NCBI RefSeq assembly: GCF_018446385.1
Contig: NW_024589891.1
Coordinates: 83,338 to 147,337 of the forward strand
From: Zingiber officinale
Lineage: Eukaryota; Streptophyta; Magnoliopsida; Zingiberales; Zingiberaceae
DNA: 64,000 nt
Reading direction: 5' to 3'
Shown one piece after another: positions 22,405 to 34,189 of the stretch. The notes beneath the pieces were generated by a model. That model was not told the origin of the DNA. It did no database searches and saw only the letters and a list, made by a program, of their open reading frames with translations. Made by a program: the position numbers and the translations under genes. Positions within the stretch are counted from its first letter, which is position 1, and each line of letters begins with the position of its first letter.

Positions 22405-22905
22405 TTTGGCATAGATCCACCCTTTGTCACCACCTCCGGTGTAGATCCAACTACCGCAGTCACCTCCTCTGGTGTAGATCTAATCATTGTAGTCACCTTT
22501 GGTGCAGATCTAGTCATTGCTACTGCCTCTAGCATAGATCCAGCCGTTGCTTCTGGTGTAGATCCAGTCGTTGTTGCCGCCTCCAGTGCAGATCCAACCA
22601 CCGCCTCTAGTGCAGATCCAACCACCGCCTCCAGCGCAGATCCAGCTGCTGCTGCCGCCGTCGCCTTGGGTGTAGATCCAGCCATCGTTGTCACTTCCGG
22701 TGTAGATCTCGCTATCGCCATTGCTTCAAGTGCATATCCAGCCGTTGCCTTTGCTGCAGATCCAACCACTGTCTTCGATGCAGATCCAATCGCTGTTGTC
22801 ACCTCCGGTGTAGATCCAACCGCTACCGTCGCTTCTGGTGTAGATCTAGTCGCTGAATCTACCTCCGGGATAGATCCTGTCGTTGTCATTACCCTTAGCA
22901 CAGAT
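22405..22905. repeat. 30-bp minisatellite, about 16 units
   Basis: Units of 30 bp, sometimes shorter by multiples of 3, are built on GGTGTAGATCCAACCG followed by a CCGTCGC/CTCT-type half. Spacing stays in multiples of three, so both strands are open: plus 22666-23007 reads SGVDPTATVA-type decapeptides, and minus 22386-22952 reads GSTPEATTAV-type decapeptides. No start context, domain or neighbouring exon supports a real gene. Confidence 0.85.
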
Positions 22906-23619
22906 CTCGACGATGCTACACTTTTCGTGACATCGCCTCCCTCGTCTCCCATGCTGTTGTCTCGCCGTCCTTCCTATGCTGCCTCCGTCGACGACCTCAC
23001 AGCGTAGTCTTCCCTCTCCTTTTGCTATGCAACAGCTGCCCACACATTCTGTCACTTTACCTCAGGCCTCTAAGTCGTCGTTGCTGTGCACCCTGACTGC
23101 GTCGTGCTATTGCCCTGTTGACCGGAAACTCTGGTTCACTCCCACTTAGTGTTATAGAAAGTTTCATCCCCGCGGGCCAAGGTACACGTACATATTTTCA
23201 TGCATTTATTTCTATTGGCCAGCTACCGTTCATCTTCTTCATCTCCCTTGTCGAAGACTGACTTGAGCGTCAGAGTGGATGAGCTAGGACATCCCTGATC
23301 TCCATTCTAATCCTCTCCTCGCTCCTCTACTCCCAACAGACTCTTTGAACAATTAGGTTCCCCTTGCAGCGCATGGTGACACCCTTCTATAGATCCGCAG
23401 ACATCTTCGATGACCCCATCAGCTTGCAGCTCATAGGACCTAGTCAACATAGAGGATAGTTAGGACCCATCTTCGCCTGGGTCATGGTGACTTAGTCAAT
23501 CTTGACGCCCATTCACTAGCGATTTATTCATCAACAATCTCAAAGCAGAATCAATCCTCATTGATCATTTTGAAATCATAGAAAAATAATTTCATTAAAT
23601 TTTATGTTTTATTGTATTG
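22906..23619. other. Unassigned stretch with a possible gypsy LTR fragment
   Basis: The block GACTGACTTGAGCGTCAGAG near 23257-23276 matches a block in the Tat LTRs (13255-13272 and 18888-18905), so part may be an LTR remnant. The rest has no recognisable feature. Confidence 0.35.
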
Positions 23620-26470
23620 ACGCTTGTTTTTGACCTTATATAGACTTTTAAAGTCTGCATACTTTAGTCTCTTGGCTTTCAGCAATGTAACATTCTAGTT
23701 GTATTATATAGATTTTCTCGTCAAACTTACCTTTAAGGAAGGTTATTTTTGCATTCATCCAATGTAATTTCAAATCAAAATGTGCTACCATATCTAAAAT
23801 GACACAAATTTCATAACGGGAGAAAATATCTTTTCTAAATCAATACCCTATAGTTAGGTATATCATTTTGCAACTAGACGAGTTTTATATCAATTAATTG
23901 ATCCATCCGCTTTCCTCTTAATTTTGAGAATCCACTTATTCCTAATATCTTTTCGGCTTGGAGGAAGATAAACCAATTCTCAAACTTGATTCTTTTTCAT
24001 AGACTCTATTTGTTTATACATTGTAACTTTTCATTTTTCTCTAATTGGGCATCTCAATACTTCCATAATAGTTTGAGGTTCTTCATCAACAACTGAGAGA
24101 ATCATTAATGTCTCATTCTCAATATCAAACCTTTTTCGAGAAATCATCTTACGACTACTTCTTAGTAAGTTAAATTATTGAGAAATCATTTCATTAATGA
24201 ACAAATCACTCTCATTAAGTTGATTAGATTCAGACATCCCTTATGATACATGTTTCATTAATAAATATCATCCTCCTCAAATAGTGGAATATTATTATCA
24301 ATGCCACATTTTGTTGGCAACTCAATTTTAAGAAAAGTTATGTCTCTCGACTCCATTTCAGAGATGGATCTATTTTGTTGCTCACCAATAAAAATATAAC
24401 CCTTGGAGGTATTAGAATATCTTACAAAGATACACTTTTTACCTCTGAGTCATAGTTTTTCATATTTGTGAGTATTTTCATGAACATAAGCAATTGAACC
24501 CTAAAGTCTCAAATTATCCAAATCTAATTTTTTGTCTGTCCAACATTTATATGGAGTAGATGGAACAGATTTAGAGGACACTCGATTAAGTATATAAATT
24601 GCTGCTAGTAATGCATTTTCCTAAAAGAAAAATTGACAAGTTAACTGGAGCCATCATAAACCTAACCATATATAGAAGAGTTCGATTACTTCTTTTGGTA
24701 ATCCCATTTTGCTGTGGAGTTCTCGAAATTATTAATTGTCTAATAATCTTTCTATCATTACATATTATCTTGAACTGATTAGACAAATATTACCCCCATG
24801 GTTACTGCGTAAGATTTTAACCTTATGATCAAATTGATTCTCAGCATTATTCAAATAACGTTTGAATCAATTTAATGATTTAGCTTTATGAGAAATCAAA
24901 TACATATATCTGAAATGTGAAATTATCAATAAATGTAATGAAATAAAAACCTCCATATGTAGCCTTCACATCCATCAGACTAAAAATATATGAAAGAATT
25001 AATTGCAATGAATGTTCAACTCTAATAGCCTTACCAAATAATTTTCTAGTTGATTTTCTAGAAAGTCAATGCTCTCACACAGACAAGTTTATTATAGAAG
25101 GCCTCATTTAGCTAATCTATTCATGTGTTCTTGTTCAATATGTCCTAATCTAACATGTTAAATTAAGTTCATCATTAACATTAGTATCGCTAATAAGAGA
25201 AATGTTTGAAAAATAGCCATCAAATTTCATGATCGTTATCCGGTTCTACATCAAGAACCATAAACCATTAGTTAAAAAATCATATTCAATTAACACAGAG
25301 TTAATACGAATAATATAAAGTTCCACACACTGTTGTAAAAGTTTATACAATATGCCAAATCACTAAGACAATTAACAGAAACTAAATTTTGTAGAATCTC
25401 AAGAGTATAAAAGACATCATGTAGAAACAAGATACGTCTATCATATAAGTTAAGTTTGCAAGTGTTAACTCCTTTCTTGTCAATTGGTACCCGACGGTAC
25501 TCCACAAATGTAGCTCGTTCACAAGCTACATAGTTTGTTGTTCTTGAATCTATAATCCACAAATGATAAGAATTAGTTAACAACACTTACTAGCAACATA
25601 ATGCTCATGAATAGAAGATAAACATGGATCTATCTTTTTTGACTTGGTACATTTCCAAGCAAAATAACCCATCTTGCCACAGTTATAGCAAATTAGTTTC
25701 CTTTTAAGTTTCAGTCCATGCTTCTTCCCTTGGAATTTATTTTTGGTTGGCCCAACCCAACAACAACAGTAGTACTAGTTTCCTTTCTCTTTTCCTTTCC
25801 TTTCTTGAACCATTTTTTCTTATTCTTGAACCCAACAAAATCTTCATCTACAAAAGCTTGTCCAAAAATCCTTACAAATTCAATTCTCTCCACCTCCAGT
25901 TAAACATGGCGTGAGATATCAACGAAAGTCTTGATACTTTTATTGTGAGTTAGATTCTATTTCATCATTTCCCAAGAATCAGGAAGGGATTGAATTACTA
26001 TCTAAACCTATTATTCATTAGTCAACTCATTACTAGTAGTCTTTAGCTCTCGAATCATATTTGTCATTTCCCTCAGATGTTAGGCTATGATAACATTCGG
26101 AAGCTTCATGTAGCTGTCAAACTTAATAGTCAGCTGTCGAAGCTTGCTTATACTCACTCCACATTATTTCTCTCTACGGGCAACCTAGATAGCATGAGTT
26201 GATGGAAATTGCTCATACTCATATATTAAGTCATCAACCATAGAACTAATCAATATACCATTAGGAGTAGAGTCTTTCTTCTTCCATGCCTTATAGACAT
26301 CAAGATCATGTTTGTGTTGTGCTTGTTGGACCAATAACAGGTTCTTCCATAACTTGATTGATAGTCTCAAGAAGTTCTTGTTCTTTAAGAACATTTCATT
26401 TCTTGAGATGTCATATTTTATAGTTATCCTTATTTAATTTTTCTCCTTTATTGAGCTTAGCATGATATTC
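23620..26470 (-). pseudogene. Decayed copia pol/gag (RLC-C)
   Basis: Minus-strand remnants in copia order from right to left. 26394-26185 is a gag-like segment. Around 25700 is a zinc-knuckle-like ICYNCGKMGYFAWKC. 25586-25290 is a protease/gag-preintegrase region (LWIIDSRTTNYV, with the catalytic Asp retained but its Gly lost). 24786-24586 is the integrase end (TPQQNGITKRSNRTL). Around 23760-23690 is an RT segment resembling MNAKITFLKGKFDEKIY. Many stops and frameshifts; RNase H was not found. Flanking LTR-like repeats at 21100-21721 and 27484-28150 may be its LTRs. Confidence 0.8.
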
Positions 26471-27483
26471 TTAATAGCTATAATATAACATAAATAAACA
26501 TATTATTTAGTGATTCAGTGTAATTCATATGTATGCAATTCATGATTAATTCAATATTGATCTGATTTGGTTTACAAAATCAAGTAATAAGAATATTTTC
26601 ACTCATCATTTGTATGATCTAATATAACTAACATTAATTAATCATATTATATACAATCCATCAAATTTATAACAAATGAACATATCATTTATAATAAATA
26701 TGATATTAATACATAACAATTTTTTTAAAGTATTTTAACACATAACACAACATTTTCAAGTTTGTTAACACATAACATAAGATTAGAAATAACTTTAAGA
26801 AACTAGATAGATCATTACTACTCTCATTAGAACTGACACTAAGGCAATAGTAGATAGGTCATTGCTACTTCCATTTGGACAAATACTAACATAGTAGTAA
26901 TCAACAAAAATCCCATATTTCTAAGCTCAACTCGTACAATGATATGGCACACTGGCATCAAAACTCTTTACAGAATCCCCAGTCAAATTCTCCTCCGGAT
27001 CCTCCTCGATCGTATGGAGATCCTCTCGAGGAGGTTGTTGATAACCATCTACATGGACTAGATGACGAAGTAGCTCCTTTTTCAGCTCCACATATGTGAT
27101 GTGCCTTTCATAGAGCCCCTATATATGGTGTGCTACTATATTGAGGTGTATCAATAGCGTTCGAACTAGAGCCCAAATATGGTAATTATCTAGGATAAGA
27201 AAATCTTGTTACTCGAGTCTCTAGAATAATTTATCAAGCCTCTCAATGTGTCCTCTACTCCATAAGCAGGATCATACACTATCTCCTTGATAGCCTCCCT
27301 CAGTTTATTTCATAGCACATCACTACGAGTCATAGTGTATATCATCCTTGCCAAATGGAATTGAATAACAACAAAGTTAGTACAAAATTGACAAGCTAGT
27401 AACAAAAATTAGTTCATTTCAATTTAAAATGGTATAGAACCAACACACTAAGAACACATAAGCAATTAAGAAAGATATTTTTT
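26471..27483. other. AT-rich leader of RLC-C and an unrecognised coding-like remnant
   Basis: 26471-26930 is AT-rich, with repeated AACACATAACA phrases. At about 26930-27360 the minus strand gives short coding-like stretches (for example REAIKEIVYDPAYGVEDTL and GYQQPPREDLHTIEEDP) broken by stops. I do not recognise the family. It could be element leader or a captured gene fragment. Confidence 0.4.
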
Positions 27484-28150
27484 CTTGATTTTAGGAGCAC
27501 CAGTCAACTGCTAACTCTAGAAGTCAGATTTCGAGTAGTCTGAGTGGGTTTGAGTGTGTGTGGCCGACTCCTCCGAAGCACACCGAGTGCCACTGTGCTT
27601 CGTCTACCCAAGTCAGGTCAAGACAAACTCCTCAAGTTGAAGTCGAGTCTGAGTAGGTTCATATCAATGCCAACTCAGCTAGTGTACCCACTCGGTAGAC
27701 TCAAGTCACGCGGTTAACCGAGTGTGAGTAGGTTCAGAACACCCACTCGACATACCTGAGTCACTTGGTTTGAAAATAATGTTGACTCCATGATCCAACC
27801 GAGTCCAAGTACTAGCTTAGTCCAATGCCCTCATAAGAACTAATCTAATAAGAACTAATACAACTGAATAAACTCTGAGTACTTATAGCGATTCTTTGTT
27901 GATCTTGTTCTCCATGCTCGTTGTTGGAAGAGCAATTAACCATTATTAGTTCATGAAAAAAATCCATCTCGGTATTGGATGCCCTTCTCTTGTGAAAATT
28001 TTCACGTTCAGTCTCTCAACAGCTTCGTTCACTCCATCGCTTGACTTGGACACACATACTATGTGATGCCTGTCGCAATCATGCCATCTCTGCAGTATCT
28101 GCAGCCACTGCACTATGCAGTAGTGTGCATAGTTATAGCAACTGCCAAAA
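27484..28150 (-). repeat. LTR-like repeat, candidate 5' LTR of copia RLC-C
   Basis: Its right-hand 300 bases match 21405-21721. The left part (27530-27790) carries repeated ACTCGG / GAGTGGGTTC / AGTCACTTGG phrases. No PBS was identified at its left edge, so its role as a 5' LTR is tentative. Confidence 0.45.
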
Positions 28151-28274
28151 ACGAGGGCTTAATCCGAAGATGAAATATTTTAGAAAGAGTGACTGATAAT
28201 GAAAGTGACTAGTAATGACAAACATTAATTAGCTTTGTAGAAGGATGAAACTTTGATAATGCTGAAAAATATAA

Positions 28275-29060
28275 CTGATGTGATTGTTTGTAGATGGTGC
28301 CACGGGCATCTAAGGTCAACATGGCAAGTGGGATGTCAGTCAAAGTCAAGGTTGGTGAAAAGATGTGTCGCTCGAGGTATGATCAAGCCGATCGGGAATG
28401 GGAACTCACTCGTCTGGCCCACCCTTAGGGTTCCTGAACCTTGCCGATCGAGTATAGTCACTGCTCAGGTTACTCTTCAAGCTACCACTCGGTTACCCTT
28501 TATAGGTTATGGCAAATAGTATTCCCACTTAAGTACATAACCGCTCATGTGTATGAACTACCGAGTTATCGCTCGGGAGGAACACTTCAATGGACATTTA
28601 AGCTGCCTGTATTATTAAACACTTAATGTCACCCTTATTAAATGTCCATCATAGATACATAAATGCATGGCAAATAGGAACCGTCAGGGGAAGTAAACTA
28701 GCAGTTTACTTCAGTTAGGATGATCTCATTAATGAGATTGCATTCAAAGCTCGAGGAGGACAAAATGAAGATTCTTTGTAATTAATGTACCAATCATCAG
28801 TTCATTAACTCAATTGTATTAAATATAGCCTCATTGAATGAGGAGGAAAATGAAAAGTCCGAGGAAAATGAAAAGTCCAAGAAAAATGTATAAAAGGATA
28901 GTAATAAGAAAATAAAAGGGGGATCCAAAAATTAGAATACTAGGCCTACTCCTTGTGTCTTCTTCTTCTTCCTCTCCATCGTTACTTCTTCACGTATCAT
29001 TGCAGTCGTGTCAACTCTCTTGCTAAGTGCATCAATGAAGTTGTCCTTGAGTTTTTCAGA
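28275..29060 (+). repeat. LTR-like 5' region of a second Tat-like gypsy element
   Basis: The opening TGGTGCC..GGCATC..AAGGTCAAC and GTCAAAGTCAAGGTTGG resembles the Tat LTR at 12559, though diverged. TATAAAAGG near 28889 is followed by a pyrimidine-rich TCTTCTTCTTCCTCTCC stretch. A gag remnant begins 55 bases after this block, so the orientation is plus. Ends are approximate and no partner LTR lies in the window. Confidence 0.6.
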
Positions 29061-29114
29061 GCAAGATCAAATTAACATCATTTATAGGAATCCTATTCAC
29101 CTGAACCGAGACTC

Positions 29115-29941
29115 ATGGGAGACACCGACAATATTACTTTGACACAAGCAGAGTTAGCAAAGATTGTATCAGATGCTGTAAAGAATGCCTTAGAACAACA
29201 TCAAGTAAATCAAGTACAACAGTAGCAAGTGAGTCAAGAGCCACCTCCAGTGACAATATGGCAAGAGTCGACTCATCACCCCTCCCATGGAGCCTTGCCT
29301 GCTATGCAACTAGAGCATCCCCATCTAGCTCAACCATGGTGAGGCACACGGGAGGCACGGGGCATCCTCCGGTTGGGAATATTGAAGATGCCTGATCAGT
29401 TGAGTCATCAGCGAGAAACAATCCTCCTTGTGACCCCTCTCGGCAATAGTTGCCACCAAAAAATAGAGCAAGAACTTTGGTGATTTCTCTTTTCAGCGCG
29501 GGGATTCTCGAAGATCCATTACCTCGCCATTATAGACCACCGACTAAGGGGGAATATAATGGCTCAATCGATTTGAAAGATCATATCTACAAGTTCGAGC
29601 ATATGACATTGCTGCATCGATACTCAGAAGGGATAAAGTGTAAAATATTCTTAACAACACTATCAGGACCTATGCAAAGATGGTTCTTCCGGCTCCTGAC
29701 AAACTCGATTCATTCATTCAAGGAATTTAGGATTGTATTCCTACACCATTTCTCCAACAGTAGGAGGTATCACAAAATCTTCATGAACTTATTCGCCTTG
29801 AAACAAAAATCGAAGGAACCATTGAAGGATTATATTCAAAGATTTAACAGAATGGTAGACGTTCCCTCGGCCACCTCGAAAATACTGATGAGTGCCTTCT
29901 CACAAGGCCTTCTGGAGGGGAATTTTTCAAATCTCTCGTAA
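29115..29941 (+). pseudogene. gag remnant of the second Tat-like element, truncated
   Basis: Starts MGDTDNITLTQAELAKIV and has in-frame stops near 29223 and 29341. A frameshift before 29450 leads to an open stretch (29450-29941) with the retrotransposon gag signature: DLKDHIYKFE, KIFLTTLSGPMQRWF, FKEFRIVFLHHF, ALKQKSKEPLKDYIQRFN. The reading ends at the abrupt junction with the minus-strand copia RLC-B at 29942-29945, so zinc knuckle, protease and pol are absent. Confidence 0.88.
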
Positions 29942-29944
29942 GAT

Positions 29945-30355
29945 AACCTCCAATCAATTTTGATGAGCTACATATAATATTAGACATATGATTACACTCC
30001 CACTAACCTTTTGATATACACAAGGTTCATCTAGATTTTGTGAGAAATCAAACTGTTTGATCGCCTCATCAAAATAGATATTTCAACTCCTAGATGCTTG
30101 CTTTAGTCCATAAATAGACTGTTGAAGCTTGCATACTTTATTCTTGTTGATAGATGTGAAGCCTTCGAGTTATGTCATATACACATCCTCTAGAAGATTT
30201 CCATTAAAAAAATCTATTTTCACATCCATCTACCATATCTCATAATCATGATGAGCTGATATGGCCAGGAGTATCCGAATGGATTTAAGCATGACCACAG
30301 GTGAGAAAGTTTCATCATAGTCAATGTCTTACCTTTGACGATAGCCTCTCGCCAC
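29945..30355 (-). pseudogene. RT fragment of RLC-B, distal part
   Basis: Contains copia RT motifs on the minus strand: DVKIDFFNG and EDVYM around 30190-30240, and a YGLKQASR-like segment near 30100. The catalytic YVDD position reads YVAHQ just before the break at 29945. It continues across the SIRE insertion with 39891-40209. Confidence 0.8.
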
Positions 30356-30514
30356 CAACCTATTGGTGTAGGAAGTACCAGACGATCAAACATGTGTTTT
30401 GATAATGGCAAAGGATTCAAAAGTTAAGATGTCTTGTTGTCTAATAAGGTTGATTGAGCTTGCAGGAAAGTCCTAAGTTGTCTTAAGTAAAAGTCCTAGT
30501 AGATTCTAGGCAGG

Positions 30515-30710
30515 TGGAAAACCCTAGGGGGTGGTAACCCTAGGTCCTAGGGGTAGTAACCCTAGGTGATGGAAAGTCCTAACTACAGCTACGTTATGGA
30601 AAACCCTAGGGGAGGTAACCCTAGGTCCTAGGGGGCGGTAACCCTAGGTTATGGAAAACCCTAGGGGGAGATAACCCTAGATCCTAGGGGGTGGTAACCC
30701 TAAGTGGAAA
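30515..30710. repeat. AACCCTAGG-rich repeats of the SIRE LTR
   Basis: Imperfect units of GGAAAACCCTAGGGG and GGTAACCCTAGGTCCTAGG. The 3' LTR equivalent (38700-38845) has fewer units, so the array changes in copy number. Only superficially like telomeric DNA. Confidence 0.8.
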
Positions 30711-31318
30711 GTCCAGTCGGTCTGGAGGACGGGTCTGACAACAAGTAACTTCTCCTGAGATGAGTAGGTGAGGACGTGTTCCCGGTGAGGGAACAGTAGA
30801 CATCGGTTCGACCTAGGGGTTTCGGAGGAAATATGAAATCAGAACCGAACAGTCCGAAGGCTGTCAAAGTTATTTATTTACATATTATCTGTTATGTGCT
30901 AACTCTGTTTTGTAGGAGACTAAGACTTTGTGCAGGGTTACAATCGACTGGGATCGGTCGACCGAACGTCTGGATCGGTCGATCGAATTTCCAAGCAGCA
31001 TGATCATAGTTCCAGCGAGTGGACCGAGTTCGACCAGGGGATCAGTTGACCGAACCTTGAGATCAGTTGACTGAATCGATGATAAGCGGTGACGTGGTTG
31101 AGCCGAGTTGATCGGACCAGATGAGCTTAGGATCGGTCGACCGAACGACGAGATCAATCGATCGAACGAAGAAACTCTATTCGAGCAGCAGAACCGGGAT
31201 TGGAAGGCTGACCGATTCAGGTGGGATCGGTCGACCGAACCCGGGGATCGGTCGACTGATCCGATTCGAGTCAAACTTGATCCCAAGATCAGTGGATCTA
31301 GATCATGTCTGAAAAAGT

Positions 31319-31326
31319 TATAAAAA
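31319..31326 (+). promoter_or_regulatory. TATA box of the SIRE 5' LTR
   Basis: TATAAAAA followed by GGAGCC, conserved at 39472-39479 in the 3' LTR. Confidence 0.7.
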
Positions 31327-31732
31327 GGAGCCTCGACCAGCACTACAATACAATAATTTCTACACAAGTGATCTTCCAAGCTGTGAGCCACGCCGAAATG
31401 ACTCAACGACGCTCAACTGCTGTTTTGACAAATCGATGAACCAATTCATAATCATTTATTGTTGGTATAATTTGTTTTAAGTTCAGTACTTGTACTTATA
31501 TATTTGTAAAGAATTTTGGATCTATAGTGATTGCCCAACGTAAGCAATCAACGATCGCGGGCCTTGGAGTAGGAGTCATTACAGGTTCCGAACCAAGTAA
31601 AAGAAATCTTGTTAGCGTTGCTTGTTTTTTTCATTCTTTATTCCGTTGCATTACTTTGAGTTTTCCGAAACGAACAAGAAATCAACGCGTGTTATTCACG
31701 CCCTCCCCCTCTAGCACGTCTACAATCATACA

Positions 31733-31747
31733 ATTGGTATAAGAGCC
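31733..31747 (+). other. Primer binding site of the SIRE-like element
   Basis: ATTGGTATAAGAGCC directly follows the LTR and matches the usual tRNA-iMet complement TGGTATCAGAGC with one change. Confidence 0.75.
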
Positions 31748-32039
31748 ATGCCGCTCTGAATTGGTGAAACCACCAATCGAGCAGAGGGTTTTTTTTAAAA
31801 CAAAATTTACAATAATATTTTTTTATTAATATTTAATTTTTTTAAATTAGTGAATTGTTAGTTTTATTTTTTCTCCCATACTACTAATCCAAGACCAAGT
31901 CTTGGGATATTCATTTTTCCCCTTTGTGTGCGAGATTTACTTCTATAATGGCCCACCAAGAAAGCTACAACACTGCACGTCTGCCTCTCTTCTCTGATGA
32001 AGATTTTGGCTACTAGAAGGGCCAAATGTAGTACCACCT

Positions 32040-33340
32040 CTAGACGCAAGTTGAGATGTAGATGATCATCAAAACTGGCCTCTCACTCCCACTCGACGGC
32101 GCTGGAAAACTAGTATCATGCGAGAACTGGGACACAAGTCTAATGAAGTATCATGTGGAAAATCACGTCATTAGGTATGCATTAAATGCATTTCCTAGGA
32201 ACACCTTGTGGGCATCAATGGTAGATGCTTACAAGGTCTCTAAGGACCTTTCTTCAATTAGATTAAATGAATTATTCTCAGAGTTTGAATTACATGAATA
32301 GACTAATACTCTAGTCGAGAAAGGTATTGCTTTAGTTGCAGGTGCAAGCAAAACATGGGAACCAAAGCTCAAGCACGATATTGAACCCGAATTTGAAGAT
32401 GAACCAAACTCAGAAGACAACGATGAGATTGTTGTCAAACTTGTAAACCTAGTCCGGAGACTATACAAGAAGAATAAAGGATTCACCAAAAAGGAGATCC
32501 AATAAAAAACAATGCAACCAAGCCCAAAAATCAAGTTAGAAGTAACTTGCTATGGCTGCAACAAGAAGGGGCACATTAAAGTAAACTGCCCAAATTAGAA
32601 GGAAACAAAGAAGCAACGGAAGAAGAAGGCACTTCAAGCAACGTGGGATGAATCTTCATCTGAAGACTCTGACGAGGACCTCGAGCAGACAAATTTCCTC
32701 GCACTTCCAGCCCGAGAACAACTCGACGAGTTTTAAACTGAAAGAGAATCTGAAGCTGAGTCCAAAACAAGCCACAAATCTGTATCCATTTCCGAAGGGC
32801 CAAACACCGCTGTAAGATCTTCTCAAGTAGATAAACTATATAATTTAATTAACTAGTTAATGTGCAAATTAACTAAGTCAAATATCCAAGTCAAGTCACT
32901 CCAAAAGGAGGTAACAGTCCTTAAGGAAGTGACTAGCCCAAGCTCCTTGACCGAACCCATTCCAACTGGAACTTCGACTCAAGCTCAACAACTTGAGAAA
33001 GAAAATCCAGTCTGAAAGATCAAGTCAAAGAACTAAAGAGAACATTGGAATGGTTCACCTTGGGTTCCAAAAATCTTGATCTGATTCTTGGAAAACAAAG
33101 GTTCGTATACAATCGATCTGGACTTGGATACAAGACTAAATACAAGTTCAAATCATACTTATCTCTGGTTAACATAACAAATAGAAGAATAGTCCAAGCA
33201 TGGGTCCCCAAGTCTAACTTGGTTAATCAAGTTGGACTTGGTCAATATTGGATCTCCAAGGATCAAATCCACTACCTTGATAGACCCTATCGAGGCCATG
33301 ATCCAGGGGAAGCCAATAGAAAGATTATTGTTAGATAGAT
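32040..33340 (+). pseudogene. gag of the SIRE-like element
   Basis: 32062-32301 gives a gag segment (WDTSLMKYHVENHV, AFPRNTLWASMVDAY). A CCHC zinc knuckle CYGCNKKGHIKVNCP lies near 32550-32595, and an acidic stretch (SSSEDSDEDLEQ) follows. After further stops, a block around 33200-33300 reads WVPKSNLVNQVGLGQYWIS. Several in-frame stops and frame changes make it non-functional. Confidence 0.82.
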
Positions 33341-33439
33341 TTGTTTGATGCTTGGTTTACTGCTTTCACTATACATGCTTAGATTAGGGTAGATAAGGAC
33401 ATAGGCTTGATTCATACTTGACTAGTTAGACCTAGTATT

Positions 33440-33575
33440 TTCAGAAAGAAAATTAAATATTTAATTTATTTGAAATGCTTTGTCTAGAAGTGGTGGATGA
33501 TCTCATACCCAAGAAGGCCTAGTGCCTCGCCACATCCTGGAAGTCAATTATTGAAATAAATATTTAATCGACTAA
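33440..33575 (+). repeat. Module shared with the RLC-A LTRs
   Basis: The ordered blocks GAAAATTAAATATT, TTTGTCTAG..GTGGTGG, CCCAAGAAGGCC..GTGCCTCGCCAC and AAATATTTAATCGA match the RLC-A LTR segment at about 4030-4165 (also 45490-45625 and, reversed, about 47480-47610). Confidence 0.75.
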
Positions 33576-33639
33576 CTGTTAAATCTTAGTCTAACTTAAA
33601 TGTAAATCAATCCTTAGATGATAATCTAAATTGAAGATA

Positions 33640-34135
33640 AAATTAACCATCTCACAAAAACCTATAAAGTTCCCTGATTGACAATTTAGAAAAGGGTGAG
33701 ATGGACTTAGGTAAATAAAAATTTAGTTCAATATAAAACAAATAAACAATTAACTTAATCTAAAACAATTAAACAATTAACTTAAACTAAAACATTTAAA
33801 TAATCAACTTAATAAATAAAATTAATTAAACAATTAACTTAATAAATTAATTAAAATAATTAACTTAATAAATTAATTAAATAATTAATTTAACAAATTA
33901 AATAATTAACTTAATGAATCTAAATATTTAAACAATTAACTTAATTTAAATAATCAAAACAATTAACTTAATAAATCTAAACAATTAAACAATTAACTTA
34001 ATAATTAAATTAAATTAATTAATTCAACCCCAAGGAATTAAGTGAGTTAAAAATTAAAATTAATCAACCATCTCACAGTCACCTATAAAAGCAACATGAT
34101 TAATAACCTAAATTGGGTGAGATGGAAAATAAGGG
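33640..34135. repeat. AT-rich minisatellite flanked by two similar 60-bp blocks
   Basis: A run of AATTAACTTAATAAAT / CAATTAACTTAATCTAAA units (about 33720-34030) lies between two copies of an AACCATCTCACA...GGGTGAGATGG block (33646-33705 and 34068-34130). Each block can fold, because its ends CCATCTCAC and GTGAGATGG are complementary. Confidence 0.75.
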
Positions 34136-34189
34136 GTGGAACTCAATCAATTTATCTTACAATCCTTTTAAAATTAGATCCAAATCAAA

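Larger units (their letters stand above)
30361..31732 (+). repeat. 5' LTR of the SIRE-like element
   Basis: 1372 bp, starting TATTGGTGTAGG (TG mutated to TA) and ending ATCATACA. It has a CCCTAGG-rich repeat region (30515-30710), a GATCGGTCGACCGAAC hairpin tract (30944-31265), a TATA box (31319-31326) and a pyrimidine-rich CCCTCCCCCTCTAGCACG stretch before the end. Confidence 0.92.

Noticed and set aside
22176..23007. Possible Ser/Pro- or Val/Asp-rich protein gene
   Set aside because: Frames coincide with the CT microsatellite and the 30-bp minisatellite and lack any domain or exon context.
30515..30710. Telomere-like AACCCTAG repeats
   Set aside because: Not the uniform CCCTAAA plant telomere repeat; part of the SIRE LTR.
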